Below are positions 1-8,476 of a stretch of 44,943 nt of DNA, piece after piece. Numbering within the stretch: position 1 is the stretch's first letter; the number at the start of each line of letters is the position of its first letter. Location: contig CAMDED010000053.1 of assembly GCA_945893365.1 (NCBI GenBank), forward strand, positions 1 to 44,943. Direction: 5' to 3'. This DNA comes from Candidatus Sulfopaludibacter sp. SbA3 (GTDB taxonomy: Bacteria > Acidobacteriota > Terriglobia > Bryobacterales > Bryobacteraceae). The notes under the pieces are model-generated. The model had not been told where the DNA came from. It did no database searches and worked only from the letters and a program-made list of their open reading frames with translations. Both the position numbers and the translations under genes were made by a program.

Positions 1-39
1 GGGGGCGGTGTCCCACCTCCCGTTGGTCGGCCCCGGAGA

Positions 40-149
40 TTGTACGGCGTATGGGCAGTTTTTGGTCATTCTCAACTCAAGAAAGGAGGCCCCGCGGCTG
101 TTCGCTCCCTTCCTCCTTCAGGCTCATTCTTCGATTGGAATATACTACC
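40..149 (+). repeat. Dispersed ~110-bp repeat, copy A
   Basis: Begins TTGTACGGCGT and ends near GATTGGAATATAC. It matches positions 5930-6037 on the opposite strand over its whole length, with conserved blocks TTGTACGGCGT, GGGCAGTTTT, TCAAGAAAGGAGG and GATTGGAATATAC separated by diverged sequence. Just upstream (1-30) is a GC-rich hairpin-like stretch, GGTG TC CCACC. The AGAAAGGAGG block is complementary to the usual 3' tail of 16S rRNA, but no start codon follows at a useful distance. Function unknown; an interspersed non-coding repeat is the simplest reading. Confidence 0.7.
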
Positions 150-268
150 TCCCCTCACTGGACGCGATTCGGTGCGATCGCTATGGGCGCGACTGCCGGA
201 AGGGCGTTGCTTGTCATTTTGTCCGGCTTTTCGAAGAGTTCACCGTGACCCCGGATCATCCCGGCGGG

Positions 269-2095
269 TCATTTCAGGTCTTCGAGAATCTTTTCGATCA
301 ACCGCGGAATGTAGCCGTTCATCGGCGGCAGCGCGGATGCATGTTCGGTGGGCAGTGCGCGGATGCGCGCCTCGGCGGACTTCGCGCGCCGGCCCATCGA
401 GTGGAGTGCGTTCAGCGCGAGCATGGAGATGTAGACGCTGTTCCGGTCGAGCGCCGCCAGATCCAGGAGCATCGACAGCGCCTTCGCCGCCTCCGCCGCG
501 TTGCCGAACAGACCAAACGCCTCCGCCGCGATCGCGCGAACGCTTGGAGACGGATCGTCAAGCGCCTTGGCGGGCGGCGTCCGGCTCCCCATCCGGAATC
601 CCAATGCGGCCCAATAGCGGACCGCGCTATCGGAATCGTCGAGAGCCTTCGTCAACTCGGGGAGCGCCGCCTCATCCAGGGACGACGCGAGTTCGGCCGT
701 CCTCAGCATCCTCTCGAGCGGGTATTTCGCCTTGTCATGACCCACTTCGTACGGACTCGACCCCGCCGAACGGGTGTGAATCTCGTCCTCGGGAAGGAAA
801 CCTACGTCGCGGATCTTCAAAACCAGGTCCCGCTGGGCCTTGCGCAAGCGCTCCAGAATCTCGCGGTGCGCCGCTGACTTCGCCAGATTTGTCACCTCGT
901 CGCGGTCGTTGTCCAGGTCGTACAATTCCTCCGGCGGCTTCGGCTCCCAGAAGATTCTCTGGGTGGCGTTGAGCTTCCGCTCATCATAGAGTTGCTTCCA
1001 CTTTTGCGTGGTAGGGGTTTCGAACATGTACGAGATGTGTTGGCCGTAGATTTTGTGCGGCATGTAGTTGCGGATATAGACGTAGCGCCCGTCACGCACC
1101 GAACGCACCAGATCGTAGCGTTCATCCATGCGGCCGCGGAATCCGTGGACGAAAGGCTGCTCCGCCGCGGCGTACTTGCCTAGAAACGCGTGCCCCTGAA
1201 AATGTTCCGGAGGTCTTACGCCCGCGAGACTCAGCAGCGTGGGCGCCAGATCTACAAACGATACCGGGCGCGCCGTCATTCCGCCCGCGGCGTAGTCCTT
1301 CGGCGCGAGCGCCCGATGTTTCTCGGGAATGCGCACAATCAGCGGCACCTGAAGTCCCGAATTGTAGGGCCAGCGCTTGTTGCGAGGCATGCCCGAGCCG
1401 TGATCGCCGTAGAAGAAAACGATCGTGTCGTCGGCGAGGCCGTCACTTTTCAGGTCGTCCAAAATCTTCGCGGCCATGCCGTCCATGGTGGTGATGTTGT
1501 CGTAGTACTGCGCCCAATCCTTGCGCACTTCGGGTGTGTCGGGATGATAGGCGGGGATGCGGGCCTCGGCGGGGTCGTGCTTCCATTCATGGGGCCGCGT
1601 GCGGATCTGGCTCTCATGTGTGATCAGGATGTTGAAGACCGCGAAAAACGGCTGGCCCGGCTTGCGATTCCGCCAGTGGGCCTTGTTGCTCGATTCATCC
1701 CAGACTTTGCCGGGCTTCTCCAGGTTGTAGTCTTCTTTCGCATTGTTCGTGCAATAGTAGCCGGATTCGCGCAGGTATTGCGGATACATCTTCATTCCCG
1801 CGGGAAGGCGCGTGCGGGAGCGCATGTGTTCCGCGCCGGTCGAGGGCGGATAGAGACCCGAAATGATTGTCGTGCGCGCCGGCGCGCAGACCGGGGCGTT
1901 CGACCACGCCCGGGTGTAGACAAGGCTCTTGGCCGCGAGCGCGTCCAGGTTTGGCGTCACGGCGTACTTGTCGCCGTAGACTCCCAGGTGCGGACCAGTA
2001 TCCTCGCAAGTAATCCACAAGATATTCGGCAGCGCGGGTGTTTCCGCTCGAAGCGCCGCCGAAGCGGCCCCGCCCAGAAAAGTTCGGCGATCCAT
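269..2095 (-). CDS. Exported sulfatase with C-terminal HEAT-like repeats
   Basis: Type I sulfatase of about 608 residues, predicted to hydrolyse sulfate esters of a glycan or other organic sulfate outside the cytoplasm. The start at 2095 gives a short Tat-like leader (MDRRTFLGG, with twin Arg at 3-4). An in-frame ATG 42 nt upstream adds unlikely residues. The CAPAR motif at residues 70-74 is the formylglycine site (CxPxR), and E31-D32 follow the first beta strand where metal ligands are expected. After the sulfatase fold, the last ~120 residues contain two or three helical HEAT-like repeats (for example DDSDSAVRYWAALGF), which are unusual in plain sulfatases. A TAGGAT hexamer lies 7 nt before the start. 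Substrate cannot be told. It is divergent from the aldo/keto reductase gene. Confidence 0.9.
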   Translation of the reverse strand: MDRRTFLGGAASAALRAETPALPNILWITCEDTGPHLGVYGDKYAVTPNLDALAAKSLVYTRAWSNAPVCAPARTTIISGLYPPSTGAEHMRSRTRLPAGMKMYPQYLRESGYYCTNNAKEDYNLEKPGKVWDESSNKAHWRNRKPGQPFFAVFNILITHESQIRTRPHEWKHDPAEARIPAYHPDTPEVRKDWAQYYDNITTMDGMAAKILDDLKSDGLADDTIVFFYGDHGSGMPRNKRWPYNSGLQVPLIVRIPEKHRALAPKDYAAGGMTARPVSFVDLAPTLLSLAGVRPPEHFQGHAFLGKYAAAEQPFVHGFRGRMDERYDLVRSVRDGRYVYIRNYMPHKIYGQHISYMFETPTTQKWKQLYDERKLNATQRIFWEPKPPEELYDLDNDRDEVTNLAKSAAHREILERLRKAQRDLVLKIRDVGFLPEDEIHTRSAGSSPYEVGHDKAKYPLERMLRTAELASSLDEAALPELTKALDDSDSAVRYWAALGFRMGSRTPPAKALDDPSPSVRAIAAEAFGLFGNAAEAAKALSMLLDLAALDRNSVYISMLALNALHSMGRRAKSAEARIRALPTEHASALPPMNGYIPRLIEKILEDLK

Positions 2096-2102
2096 CACGT
2101 CT

Positions 2103-2108
2103 ATCCTA
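2103..2108 (-). promoter_or_regulatory. TAGGAT -10-like element, leaderless-type
   Basis: On the minus strand TAGGAT ends 7 nt before the sulfatase start at 2095, so transcription from it would begin at or near the start codon. No clear -35 seen. Supported mainly by the same arrangement at several other genes in the window. Confidence 0.4.
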
Positions 2109-2333
2109 CCGCCGATGCGCGGATTGGGCCGTGCCATCGATCCGGCCGCAGCCGGCTCGGAACGGTCCCTCAGATTGGCGTGTCTTCATGTCGTTTTGCT
2201 CTTGAGTCCAACTCATGGCTCGGGCCGAGCCAACGGCGCGAGGCGACTCCCCGACGAGCACGTATCGGATGGCGTCGAACGCGGGCAGGAGCTGGAGCAT
2301 TCCGCACGGCGGGCTGCCGGCCCGTTCAGAAGG

Positions 2334-2339
2334 TATCCT
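2334..2339 (+). promoter_or_regulatory. TATCCT -10-like element, leaderless-type
   Basis: TATCCT ends exactly 6 nt before the ATG at 2346. An AGAAGG at 2328-2333 directly precedes it and could instead act as a distant ribosome site (12-nt spacing). Either reading supports the 2346 start. Confidence 0.4.
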
Positions 2340-2345
2340 AATGAA

Positions 2346-3314
2346 ATGGAAAAACGCACTCTGAAGCGCACGGACCTCACCGTCTCCCGCGCGTGCTTCG
2401 GCACGATGACGTTCGGCTCGCAGGTGGACGAAGCCGACTCGATCCGCATCGTCGACTACTGTCTCGATTCGGGCATCGACTTTCTCGATACCGCGAATGT
2501 GTACAACAAAGGAATTTCCGAGACCATCGTCGGAAAAGCGCTCAAGGGCCGCCGCGACCGCGTGGTTCTCGCCTCGAAAGTTCGCGGCAGGATGGGCGAT
2601 GCGCCCGACGAATCCGGTCTCTCCCGCGCCGCCATCCGCAAAGGCATCGAAGACAGTCTCCGCCGGCTGCAGACCGACTATCTCGATCTCTACTATTTGC
2701 ATCAACCCGATTACAGTGCGCCGCTCGAAGAGTCTCTCGGAGCCGTGGACGAGCTGGTGCGCGAAGGGAAGGTGCGTTACCCCGCAAGTTCCAACTACAG
2801 CGGCTGGCAGGTGTGCCAAATGCAGTGGATCGCCGAAGCGCGCGGCTACAAACCGGCTGTGATCGCGCAGCCGATGTACAACCTGCTGGCGCGCGCCATC
2901 GAGCCCGAGTACTTGCCCATGACGAAGGAGTTCGAAATCTCGACGGTTGTCTACAATCCGCTGGCGGGAGGCCTGCTTACCGGGAAACAGAAGCCCGGCC
3001 AGCCGGTCTCCGGCACCCGCTTCGACGGAAATCAGATGTACCTCAGCCGCTACTGGCACGACGCGTATTTCAAGGCGGTGGCCGATCTGCTCTCGATCGC
3101 CCAAGCCGCCGGGCGCTCGCCCGTGAGCCTCGCGCTAAACTGGCTGCTGCACCACACGCCCACGGATTGTGTGATCCTCGGCGCGTCCCGCCTCTCCCAG
3201 ATCGAAGAGAACGTGAAGGCAATGGAAGACGGCGCGCTCGCCGCCGATACGGTTGCCGCCTGCGACCGGGTCTGGGCCGAGGTTCGCGGCGTCACGCCGG
3301 AATATAATCGGTAA
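2346..3314 (+). CDS. Aldo/keto reductase
   Basis: NAD(P)H-dependent aldo/keto reductase of 322 residues, similar in layout to the voltage-gated potassium channel beta-subunit/YghZ-type branch. The family tetrad is visible: D48 in FLDTANVY, Y53, K78 in VVLASK and H119 in YYLHQPD. The C-terminal NADP-binding region includes the GASRLSQI stretch. The open frame runs 231 nt further upstream, but only the start at 2346 begins at the conserved MEKRTLKRTDLTVS entry of the family. It is cytoplasmic, with no signal peptide, and sits 6 nt upstream of a second sulfatase gene, so the two are probably cotranscribed. A role in sugar or aldehyde reduction within the sulfatase block is inference. Confidence 0.92.
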   Translation: MEKRTLKRTDLTVSRACFGTMTFGSQVDEADSIRIVDYCLDSGIDFLDTANVYNKGISETIVGKALKGRRDRVVLASKVRGRMGDAPDESGLSRAAIRKGIEDSLRRLQTDYLDLYYLHQPDYSAPLEESLGAVDELVREGKVRYPASSNYSGWQVCQMQWIAEARGYKPAVIAQPMYNLLARAIEPEYLPMTKEFEISTVVYNPLAGGLLTGKQKPGQPVSGTRFDGNQMYLSRYWHDAYFKAVADLLSIAQAAGRSPVSLALNWLLHHTPTDCVILGASRLSQIEENVKAMEDGALAADTVAACDRVWAEVRGVTPEYNR

Positions 3315-3320
3315 GATCCG

Positions 3321-4688
3321 ATGAGCAAGAGCATGCCTTCTTCCAGCAGTAAAGCTTCCCGGCGTCAAGCTACGCGCCGCGAGACCTTCGGGCTGCTCGC
3401 CGGCGGCGGACTCGCCGCGCTAGCCGCCGGAACCGCGCACGCGCAGGCGCGTCCGCCCAATATCGTCATGATCTATGCCGACGATCTCGGCTGGGCCGAC
3501 GTCGGTTTCAACGGACGCAAGGAGTGGGACACGCCCAATCTGGACAGGCTCGCAAGTCAGGGCACGCGTTTCACGCGCTGGTACACCGGCGCCGTCGTAT
3601 GCGCCCCATCGCGCGGGTGCCTCCTGAGCGGCAAGTACACCATCCACAACGGGGTGTTTACCAACGGCGACGACCTGCCGAAGTCCGAAGTCCTGATTCC
3701 AGCGGCGCTCAAGCGGCATGGCTACGCCACGTCGCTTGTGGGCAAGTGGCATCGCGGCACTCTGCCGGACGGCGGGTTTACCCATCCGATCGACCGCGGC
3801 TTCGATGAGACCTTCGGCTTCCTCGACGCGCGGCATGCGTGGGAGCACTTTCCGAAGTATCTCTGGCGGGGCAAGGAAAAGGAAACCGTCAGCGGATACA
3901 CCGCCGATCTATTTTCGGACGAAGGCGTCAAGTTCATCGGCAAGAACAAGACCAAACCGTTTTTCCTTTACCTGGCCTACATCGAATCGCATTACTACAT
4001 TGAAGCTCCCGAGGAGGACGTCAAACTCTTCGCCGGGAAGTTCGAAGAGAAGGACCCCGCGCATCCCGTTAACGCCCGCTACGCCGCGATGATTCACCGC
4101 ATGGACAAGGGCATCGGCCGCGTGCTGAAAGCGCTTGACGACGCGGGGCTGACGGACAATACGATTGTCGTTTTCGCCAGCGACCAGGGGGCGACCTTCG
4201 AGAAGGGCAACCAGGGCTCCTCTAACTATCACGACAGCAACCGGCCCTTCCGCGGCCAGAAGCGAAGCCTTGAAGAGGGCGGCATACGCGTGCCGGGCGT
4301 GGTCCGCTGGCCGGGAAAAGTTCCGGCAGGCGGAGTTTCACACGATGTGATTCACATGACGGATCTGCTCCCCACGTTCGTGGCTGCCGCGGCCGGAAAG
4401 GTCGATCCAGCATGGAAGGTGGATGGCGTGAACGTGCTCGATGCATTTCTGGGTGTAGGCAGTCCGCCGGAAAGAACGCTCTTCTGGGAGTGGACGAGCG
4501 AAGGCGGCAGGATGTACGCGGCCATGCGCGGCGATTTCAAGCTCCTCGATATCGGAGGCTCGCAGTTCCTGTACAACGTCGCGAAGGACCCCGGCGAGCG
4601 GCGCACGATCCTCCAGGAATACCCTGAGATTCACAAGCGGCTTGCCGCCGAATTGACGGCGTGGAAAGCCACCTCGGTGAAGCGATAG
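3321..4688 (+). CDS. Exported arylsulfatase-type sulfatase
   Basis: Sulfatase of 455 residues. Residues 19-43 form a Tat-type leader (RRETFGLLAGGG, then an Ala-rich core ending AHAQA). The first metal ligands are in YADDLGW (D54, D55), and the formylglycine motif CAPSR starts at C94. GKWHRG and the late SDQG segment match other active-site blocks of the family. It starts 6 nt after the aldo/keto reductase stop. Its stop codon (4686-4688) directly abuts the stop of the convergent Gfo/Idh gene, with no spacer. It would act in the periplasm or outside on a sulfated substrate not definable from sequence. It is distinct from the first sulfatase, with no HEAT tail, so the two probably cleave different linkages. 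Confidence 0.93.
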   Translation: MSKSMPSSSSKASRRQATRRETFGLLAGGGLAALAAGTAHAQARPPNIVMIYADDLGWADVGFNGRKEWDTPNLDRLASQGTRFTRWYTGAVVCAPSRGCLLSGKYTIHNGVFTNGDDLPKSEVLIPAALKRHGYATSLVGKWHRGTLPDGGFTHPIDRGFDETFGFLDARHAWEHFPKYLWRGKEKETVSGYTADLFSDEGVKFIGKNKTKPFFLYLAYIESHYYIEAPEEDVKLFAGKFEEKDPAHPVNARYAAMIHRMDKGIGRVLKALDDAGLTDNTIVVFASDQGATFEKGNQGSSNYHDSNRPFRGQKRSLEEGGIRVPGVVRWPGKVPAGGVSHDVIHMTDLLPTFVAAAAGKVDPAWKVDGVNVLDAFLGVGSPPERTLFWEWTSEGGRMYAAMRGDFKLLDIGGSQFLYNVAKDPGERRTILQEYPEIHKRLAAELTAWKATSVKR

Positions 4689-5885
4689 TCATACTTCCAT
4701 ATCCCGCTTCGCCGCGTTCCACTTCATTCTTCGCCCGGAGCGCAGCGCTTCGATCGCCATGCACAATACGATGGCCGTCGACTGGCCCGCTTCGACGGGC
4801 GCGTTCGGCTCTTTTCGCGTCCTTGCGCAATCGAGAAAATTCGCAATGTGCTGCCGCGCCGCGCGCTCGAAGCTGCCATACTCCTTCTTCTCCATCTCCG
4901 GCTTCATGACGATTTCCCTCGACTCCGGGTAGAGCGCCCAGGACTCGCGCGCCACGTCGAACCGCGCCTTCGATCCGTGAAACTGCTTCATCTGGTCGTT
5001 CGCCGCGTTGTACCGCATCGCCTTGTAGCCGACCGTGAACACCGCCATGTAGTCCTCGGGATACTCGATCGCCATCGTCGTCGTCTCCGGAATCTCCACG
5101 CCGTCCAGATGCGGCTTGCCCCCGGCGCAGGTTACCGCGATCGGGAACGATGAATTCATGTACCAGTGAATGGCGTCGATGACATGCGCCGCCTGCCCCA
5201 CCATCAGGCCGCCCGAGTAGTCCCAATAGTAGTACCAGTTGCCGAAGCGATTCGGGTCGAAGTCGCGTTTCGGGGACGGACCCTGCCATTTCTCCCAGTC
5301 GAGCTTGCCGTCGAGTTTGGTTCGCCGCGCGCTGCTCGCGTTGTTATACCACCACGCGTTTACGAGCCTCACCTCGCCCAGTTTCCCCGAGTCCATCACT
5401 TTCCTGCCCTCGATGAACAGGTCGTAGCTGCGGCGCTGCGTGCCCACTTGCACGATGCGTTTGTGCTTGCGCACGGCCTCCACCACGCGGAAGGTCTCGG
5501 CGATGGTGTGACACATCGGCTTTTCGACGTAGACGTCTTTGCCCGCGGCAACGGCGTCGATGGTCATTTGGGCGTGCCAGTGGTCGGGCGTCGCGATGAT
5601 GACGGCGTCGACGTCTTTGTTCTCCAGAAGCTTCTGGTATTCCGTGTAGGTCTTCGCCTTTCCTCCGGCCGACTCGAGGCCTTTTTGGAGGTTCGGCTCG
5701 TAAACGTCGCAGACGGCGCGCATCTCCGTACCCGGCTGCTCCTTGAATGTTGACGTCAGGTACCGCCCGCGTCCGCCGGATCCGATTGTGCCGAGGCCGA
5801 TCGTGCCATTCGCCCCGAGGGCTCGAGACCCCGCCAACGCCGTTGTTGCGGAGGCTGTGGATGTCAGAAAATTCCGCCGGTTCAT
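4689..5885 (-). CDS. Exported Gfo/Idh/MocA-family oxidoreductase
   Basis: Predicted NAD(P)-dependent sugar oxidoreductase of 398 residues. A Tat-type leader starts at MNRRNFLTST (start 5885), and 11 further in-frame residues upstream look untranslated. The Rossmann region contains GLGTIGSGGRGR near residue 30. The family EKP motif is at 121-123, inside VYVEKPMCH, preceded by IATPDHWH. Exported members of this family often sit beside sulfatases and glycoside hydrolases in Planctomycetes and Acidobacteria and are thought to process sugars in the periplasm; substrate unknown. A TATAAT hexamer precedes the start by 9 nt. It converges on the second sulfatase gene with zero intervening bases. Confidence 0.92.
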   Translation of the reverse strand: MNRRNFLTSTASATTALAGSRALGANGTIGLGTIGSGGRGRYLTSTFKEQPGTEMRAVCDVYEPNLQKGLESAGGKAKTYTEYQKLLENKDVDAVIIATPDHWHAQMTIDAVAAGKDVYVEKPMCHTIAETFRVVEAVRKHKRIVQVGTQRRSYDLFIEGRKVMDSGKLGEVRLVNAWWYNNASSARRTKLDGKLDWEKWQGPSPKRDFDPNRFGNWYYYWDYSGGLMVGQAAHVIDAIHWYMNSSFPIAVTCAGGKPHLDGVEIPETTTMAIEYPEDYMAVFTVGYKAMRYNAANDQMKQFHGSKARFDVARESWALYPESREIVMKPEMEKKEYGSFERAARQHIANFLDCARTRKEPNAPVEAGQSTAIVLCMAIEALRSGRRMKWNAAKRDMEV

Positions 5886-5894
5886 GATGCCGCG

Positions 5895-5900
5895 ATTATA
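5895..5900 (-). promoter_or_regulatory. TATAAT -10 element of the Gfo/Idh gene
   Basis: A perfect TATAAT on the minus strand, 9 nt before the ATG at 5885. With a usual -10 to +1 distance, the transcript would have almost no leader. Confidence 0.45.
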
Positions 5901-5929
5901 GCGGAAACCGGCAATCAACCGCCGCCAGC

Positions 5930-6037
5930 GGTATATTCCAATCCAAGAATGGCTCTGAAAGGGGGGCGAAGCGATCCGCGCAGGACCTCCTTTCTTGAGA
6001 TGAAGTATTCTCTAAAACTGCCCAAACGCCGTACAAC
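5930..6037 (-). repeat. Dispersed ~110-bp repeat, copy B
   Basis: Diverged inverted copy of positions 40-149; read on the minus strand it starts TTGTACGGCGT and ends GATTGGAATATACC. It lies immediately 3' of the group II intron end (minus-strand order: maturase remnant, domains V/VI, repeat). Copies A and B together bracket the sulfatase block. Confidence 0.7.
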
Positions 6038-6047
6038 CTTCGGGGGG

Positions 6048-6132
6048 TTAGAGTAGGAGAGAGGGCGACGCGAGTAGCGCGACCCACTCTCCCCTCGTCG
6101 AACCGGAGATGCAGATTTCCCACGTCCGGTTC
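6048..6132 (-). mobile_element. Group II intron 3' end (domains V and VI), remnant
   Basis: On the minus strand, right after the maturase stop, positions 6132-6100 form a domain V-like hairpin: GAACCGGA pairs with TCCGGTTC around a GAAA-containing interior. It is followed by a GAGGGGAGAG...CTCTCTCCTACTCTAAC stem that looks like domain VI and the intron 3' terminus near 6048. The order ORF-DV-DVI-exon is that of bacterial group II introns. The 5' part of the intron was not found, so the element is truncated and cannot splice. Confidence 0.65.
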
Positions 6133-6149
6133 TCCTGAGAGCTCTCGCC

Positions 6150-6510
6150 TCAGGCTTTCGCATTTCCCGACAGACGGACCAGCCCCGACCGCGCCAAGTG
6201 CTGAAGCCATCCCTCGCCTTGCGGAGGACGGTATGGGCGTTGACTGCGTCGTTGCAGATGCTGGATTAGACCATCCCGAACATAGCATTCGATCTCACAG
6301 TGGACACTGGAGGGATACCCGAAGGAGAAGTAGTTCATCCAACCTCTCAGGCGCCGATTCAGCTCTCCAATCAAAACCGGGATTGGCTTACGGCACTGCT
6401 GACGGCTCGTCATTTCATGCAGCTTTTCCGTTCCGCCGGACGGCCTTCCTCGGCGGAATCGCATTCAGCTATTTTCGGTCGCGCCCTTTCAGATCGGGTC
6501 GTACCCGAGA
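6150..6510 (-). pseudogene. Group II intron maturase/reverse transcriptase, C-terminal remnant
   Basis: The last ~90 codons match the group II intron maturase-specific (X) region: PIPVLIGELNRRLRGWMNYF, then the RSQRPYRPP block typical of the family end. Upstream homology continues in another frame (DLKGRDRK, stop, LNAIPPRKAVRR). The original gene therefore carries an in-frame TAG and a frameshift before KLHEMTSRQQC, and nothing of the reverse transcriptase catalytic domain (YADD region) survives. It is a dead fragment. Its position next to domain V/VI and a dispersed repeat shows the intron once entered here. Confidence 0.85.
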
Positions 6511-6800
6511 GCCCCTATTTATTTCTTGAGCGCCTTATTTTTGAGCGTCGAAGTTGGTCTTTAACTCCACACGCCGGGAGCAAGGCGAGGTCGGTCAACA
6601 CAAACTTGGGCTCACGACTCTGGTACCTGAGTCGGCGCGATTCGTGCGAAGCCCGCAGATGGCCGGACGGCTGGCCTTTCTTGAATTATTGAAGAAGAGG
6701 TAGAAGAGTTCCACTGTTGGGCGGAATCCGCGGCGTCCTCGTGCCGCCGTCGCAGTTCGAAACACCGACTCGTACGCCAAAGCCGAGTTCTCAAGGGAGG
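6511..6800. other. Intergenic, no gene recognised
   Basis: About 290 bp between the maturase remnant and the HAF-repeat gene. Short open frames exist but show no recognisable family. It probably includes further decayed intron sequence that I cannot align. Confidence 0.4.
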
Positions 6801-7958
6801 TTACAAACCCGAATGCGTTGGCTCACGCGTTCTGAGCAACGCTGTGGAACACGGCCGAGGGACGGACGAACGCACCCGCCGTCTGGAAATGGCCACTCCT
6901 GCCAAGCCGCACCCAAGCAGCGGGAATGTGCCGGGCTCCGGCGTCTCGGCGTCAGGCAGTGTTAGGAGAAAGGCGTGGGATTGTCCGCCTACCCTCCCCT
7001 TGCCCACGATTTGACCCAGGTCGTTGATACCTGGCGCTTCATTCAACTCTGAAAACACCGAACCTGAAGGAATGAGCGAGTTCAGGTCCGTCATCCCGCT
7101 TCCGGCGCTGTACAGAAACGCGTGCTGAGCAACATCGCCGGCAGTTGCGGCGCGACCCACCACTTGCCCGGCATTGCTGATTTCAAATGCGAAGCTGCTG
7201 GCGCCGCCGAGGGTGCCCAAGTCCGTCATCCCGCTTCCGCTGTCGTACAGAAACGCGTGCTGAACGGTGTCGTCACCCGCAATTGTGGAAACACCCACCA
7301 CTTGCCCGGAGTCGTTGATTCCGAATGCGGCGCTGAAGGCGCCTCCCAACGTGCCCAGGTCCGTCATCCCGCTGCCGCTGGTGTAAAGAAACGCGTGAGC
7401 GGCGGCGTCACCCGCGGTAGCGGCTAAACCCACGACCTGCCCGGCGTCGTTGATTCCTAATCCTTGGCTATATGTACCGCCAAGCGTGCCCAGGTCCCTC
7501 ATCCCGCTTCCGTTGTCGTACAGAAACGCACGCACAGTGAGGTCGCCCGCCACGTCGGCCCAACCCACGACCTGTCCGGAGTTATTGATTCTGTTTGCGA
7601 AGCTGTTGGCGCCGCCGAGCGTGCCGAGGTCCGTCATTCCGCTTTCGTTGTTGTACAGAAACGCGCGCTGAGCGCCGTTGCCTGCGGTATCGGCGTTACC
7701 CACGACCTGTCCGAAGTTGTTTATTCCGAAAGCGAAGCTGCTGGCGCCGCCAAGCGTACCGAGGTCCGTCATTCCGCTCCCGAGGTTATACAGAAATGCG
7801 TGCTGAGCGCCGCCTACAGCGTTGGCCCAACCCGCAACCTGTCCGGAGTCGTTGATTCCGTATGCGAAGCCCCCGCCCAGGTCCAGTAGGCTGAGCGGGC
7901 CGGCATTCAGGCTCGCGGCAGCCGCGACAAACAGACTCAGACTGCCCATCGTTCTCAT
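6801..7958 (-). CDS. HAF-repeat extracellular protein with PEP-CTERM signal
   Basis: Secreted protein of 385 residues from the start at 7958: a short signal peptide (MRTMGSLSLFVAAAASLNAG), then about six and a half copies of a ~45-residue repeat of form GINDSGQVVG...AFLYxxGSGMTDLGTLGG. These are HAF-type repeats (TIGR02913). A PEP-CTERM sorting signal follows: PEPGTF, a hydrophobic stretch, then RRR. About 25 residues follow the RRR, longer than usual for PEP-CTERM. An alternative start at 8120 is preceded by TAGGAT at 6 nt, the same layout as other genes here, but it adds 54 Arg/Pro-rich residues before the signal peptide. PEP-CTERM proteins are processed by an exosortase, not present in this window. 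Precise function unknown. Confidence 0.85.
   Translation of the reverse strand: MRTMGSLSLFVAAAASLNAGPLSLLDLGGGFAYGINDSGQVAGWANAVGGAQHAFLYNLGSGMTDLGTLGGASSFAFGINNFGQVVGNADTAGNGAQRAFLYNNESGMTDLGTLGGANSFANRINNSGQVVGWADVAGDLTVRAFLYDNGSGMRDLGTLGGTYSQGLGINDAGQVVGLAATAGDAAAHAFLYTSGSGMTDLGTLGGAFSAAFGINDSGQVVGVSTIAGDDTVQHAFLYDSGSGMTDLGTLGGASSFAFEISNAGQVVGRAATAGDVAQHAFLYSAGSGMTDLNSLIPSGSVFSELNEAPGINDLGQIVGKGRVGGQSHAFLLTLPDAETPEPGTFPLLGCGLAGVAISRRRVRSSVPRPCSTALLRTREPTHSGL
6985..7890 (-). repeat. ~135-bp in-gene tandem repeats (HAF units)
   Basis: The DNA repeats with a period of about 135 bp. The minus-strand units carry near-identical blocks for DLGTLGG and AFLY. Such arrays readily gain or lose units by slippage. 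Confidence 0.75.
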
Positions 7959-8132
7959 GCCGCACGCCCCGCGAGTTGAGCCAAAGTGCGGATTCCTCGG
8001 ATGGAGTGGCCGGCGGTGAGGTTGATCCGGGTCCAGTGACAGGAAATCGCGGCTGGAGCCCGGGACGATGCGCCCGCGAGGACCGCGTCGAATAATATCA
8101 GGGGTTACGGCGCGGTTCATTGAAGGATCCTA

Positions 8133-8476
8133 ACATGACACAGGCGAGTTTGGCTGAGTAGTGAATAGCGTCGCGGTGTGCCCTGCGATGGAACTTGGGA
8201 GTGGGCTCTCGAAATCTTCAACGTGACCGAGCGGTTCGGTCTCCATTTTGCGGTTCGAGGCCGTCAGCTCCACCAACAGCCTGATACCGTTAATCCCAAC
8301 CTGACCGCGACTAGTTTGGCGCCGTAAACTCGCACATGGACTACCGGCCGCGAAGTTCAGTACACTTCGAAGGTCCAATTCCACGCGCCACGCCGGTCAA
8401 GCAGGCAGGAACATCACTTGGTTCAGTAGCGAGGTTGGCGTTGGAACTGGCGCCGCTTCGACACGGAGGTTGAGGA
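8133..8476. other. Intergenic between divergent genes
   Basis: About 340 bp between the HAF-repeat gene and the sialidase-like gene. It should hold both promoters. A strong ribosome site (GGAGGTTGAGGA) precedes the ATG at 8477. No other structure recognised. Confidence 0.4.

Noticed and set aside
43-78. AGAAAGGAGG in the dispersed repeat as a 16S rRNA fragment or a real ribosome site
   Set aside because: Flanking bases do not match rRNA and no start codon follows within usable distance in either copy.
40-972. Open frames of 289-310 codons on the plus strand at the left edge
   Set aside because: They cross the repeat and lie antisense to the sulfatase; the residues are Arg/Pro-rich shadows with no family.
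1190-2341. 383-codon plus-strand frame
   Set aside because: Antisense to the sulfatase, which has clear motifs; high-GC shadow.
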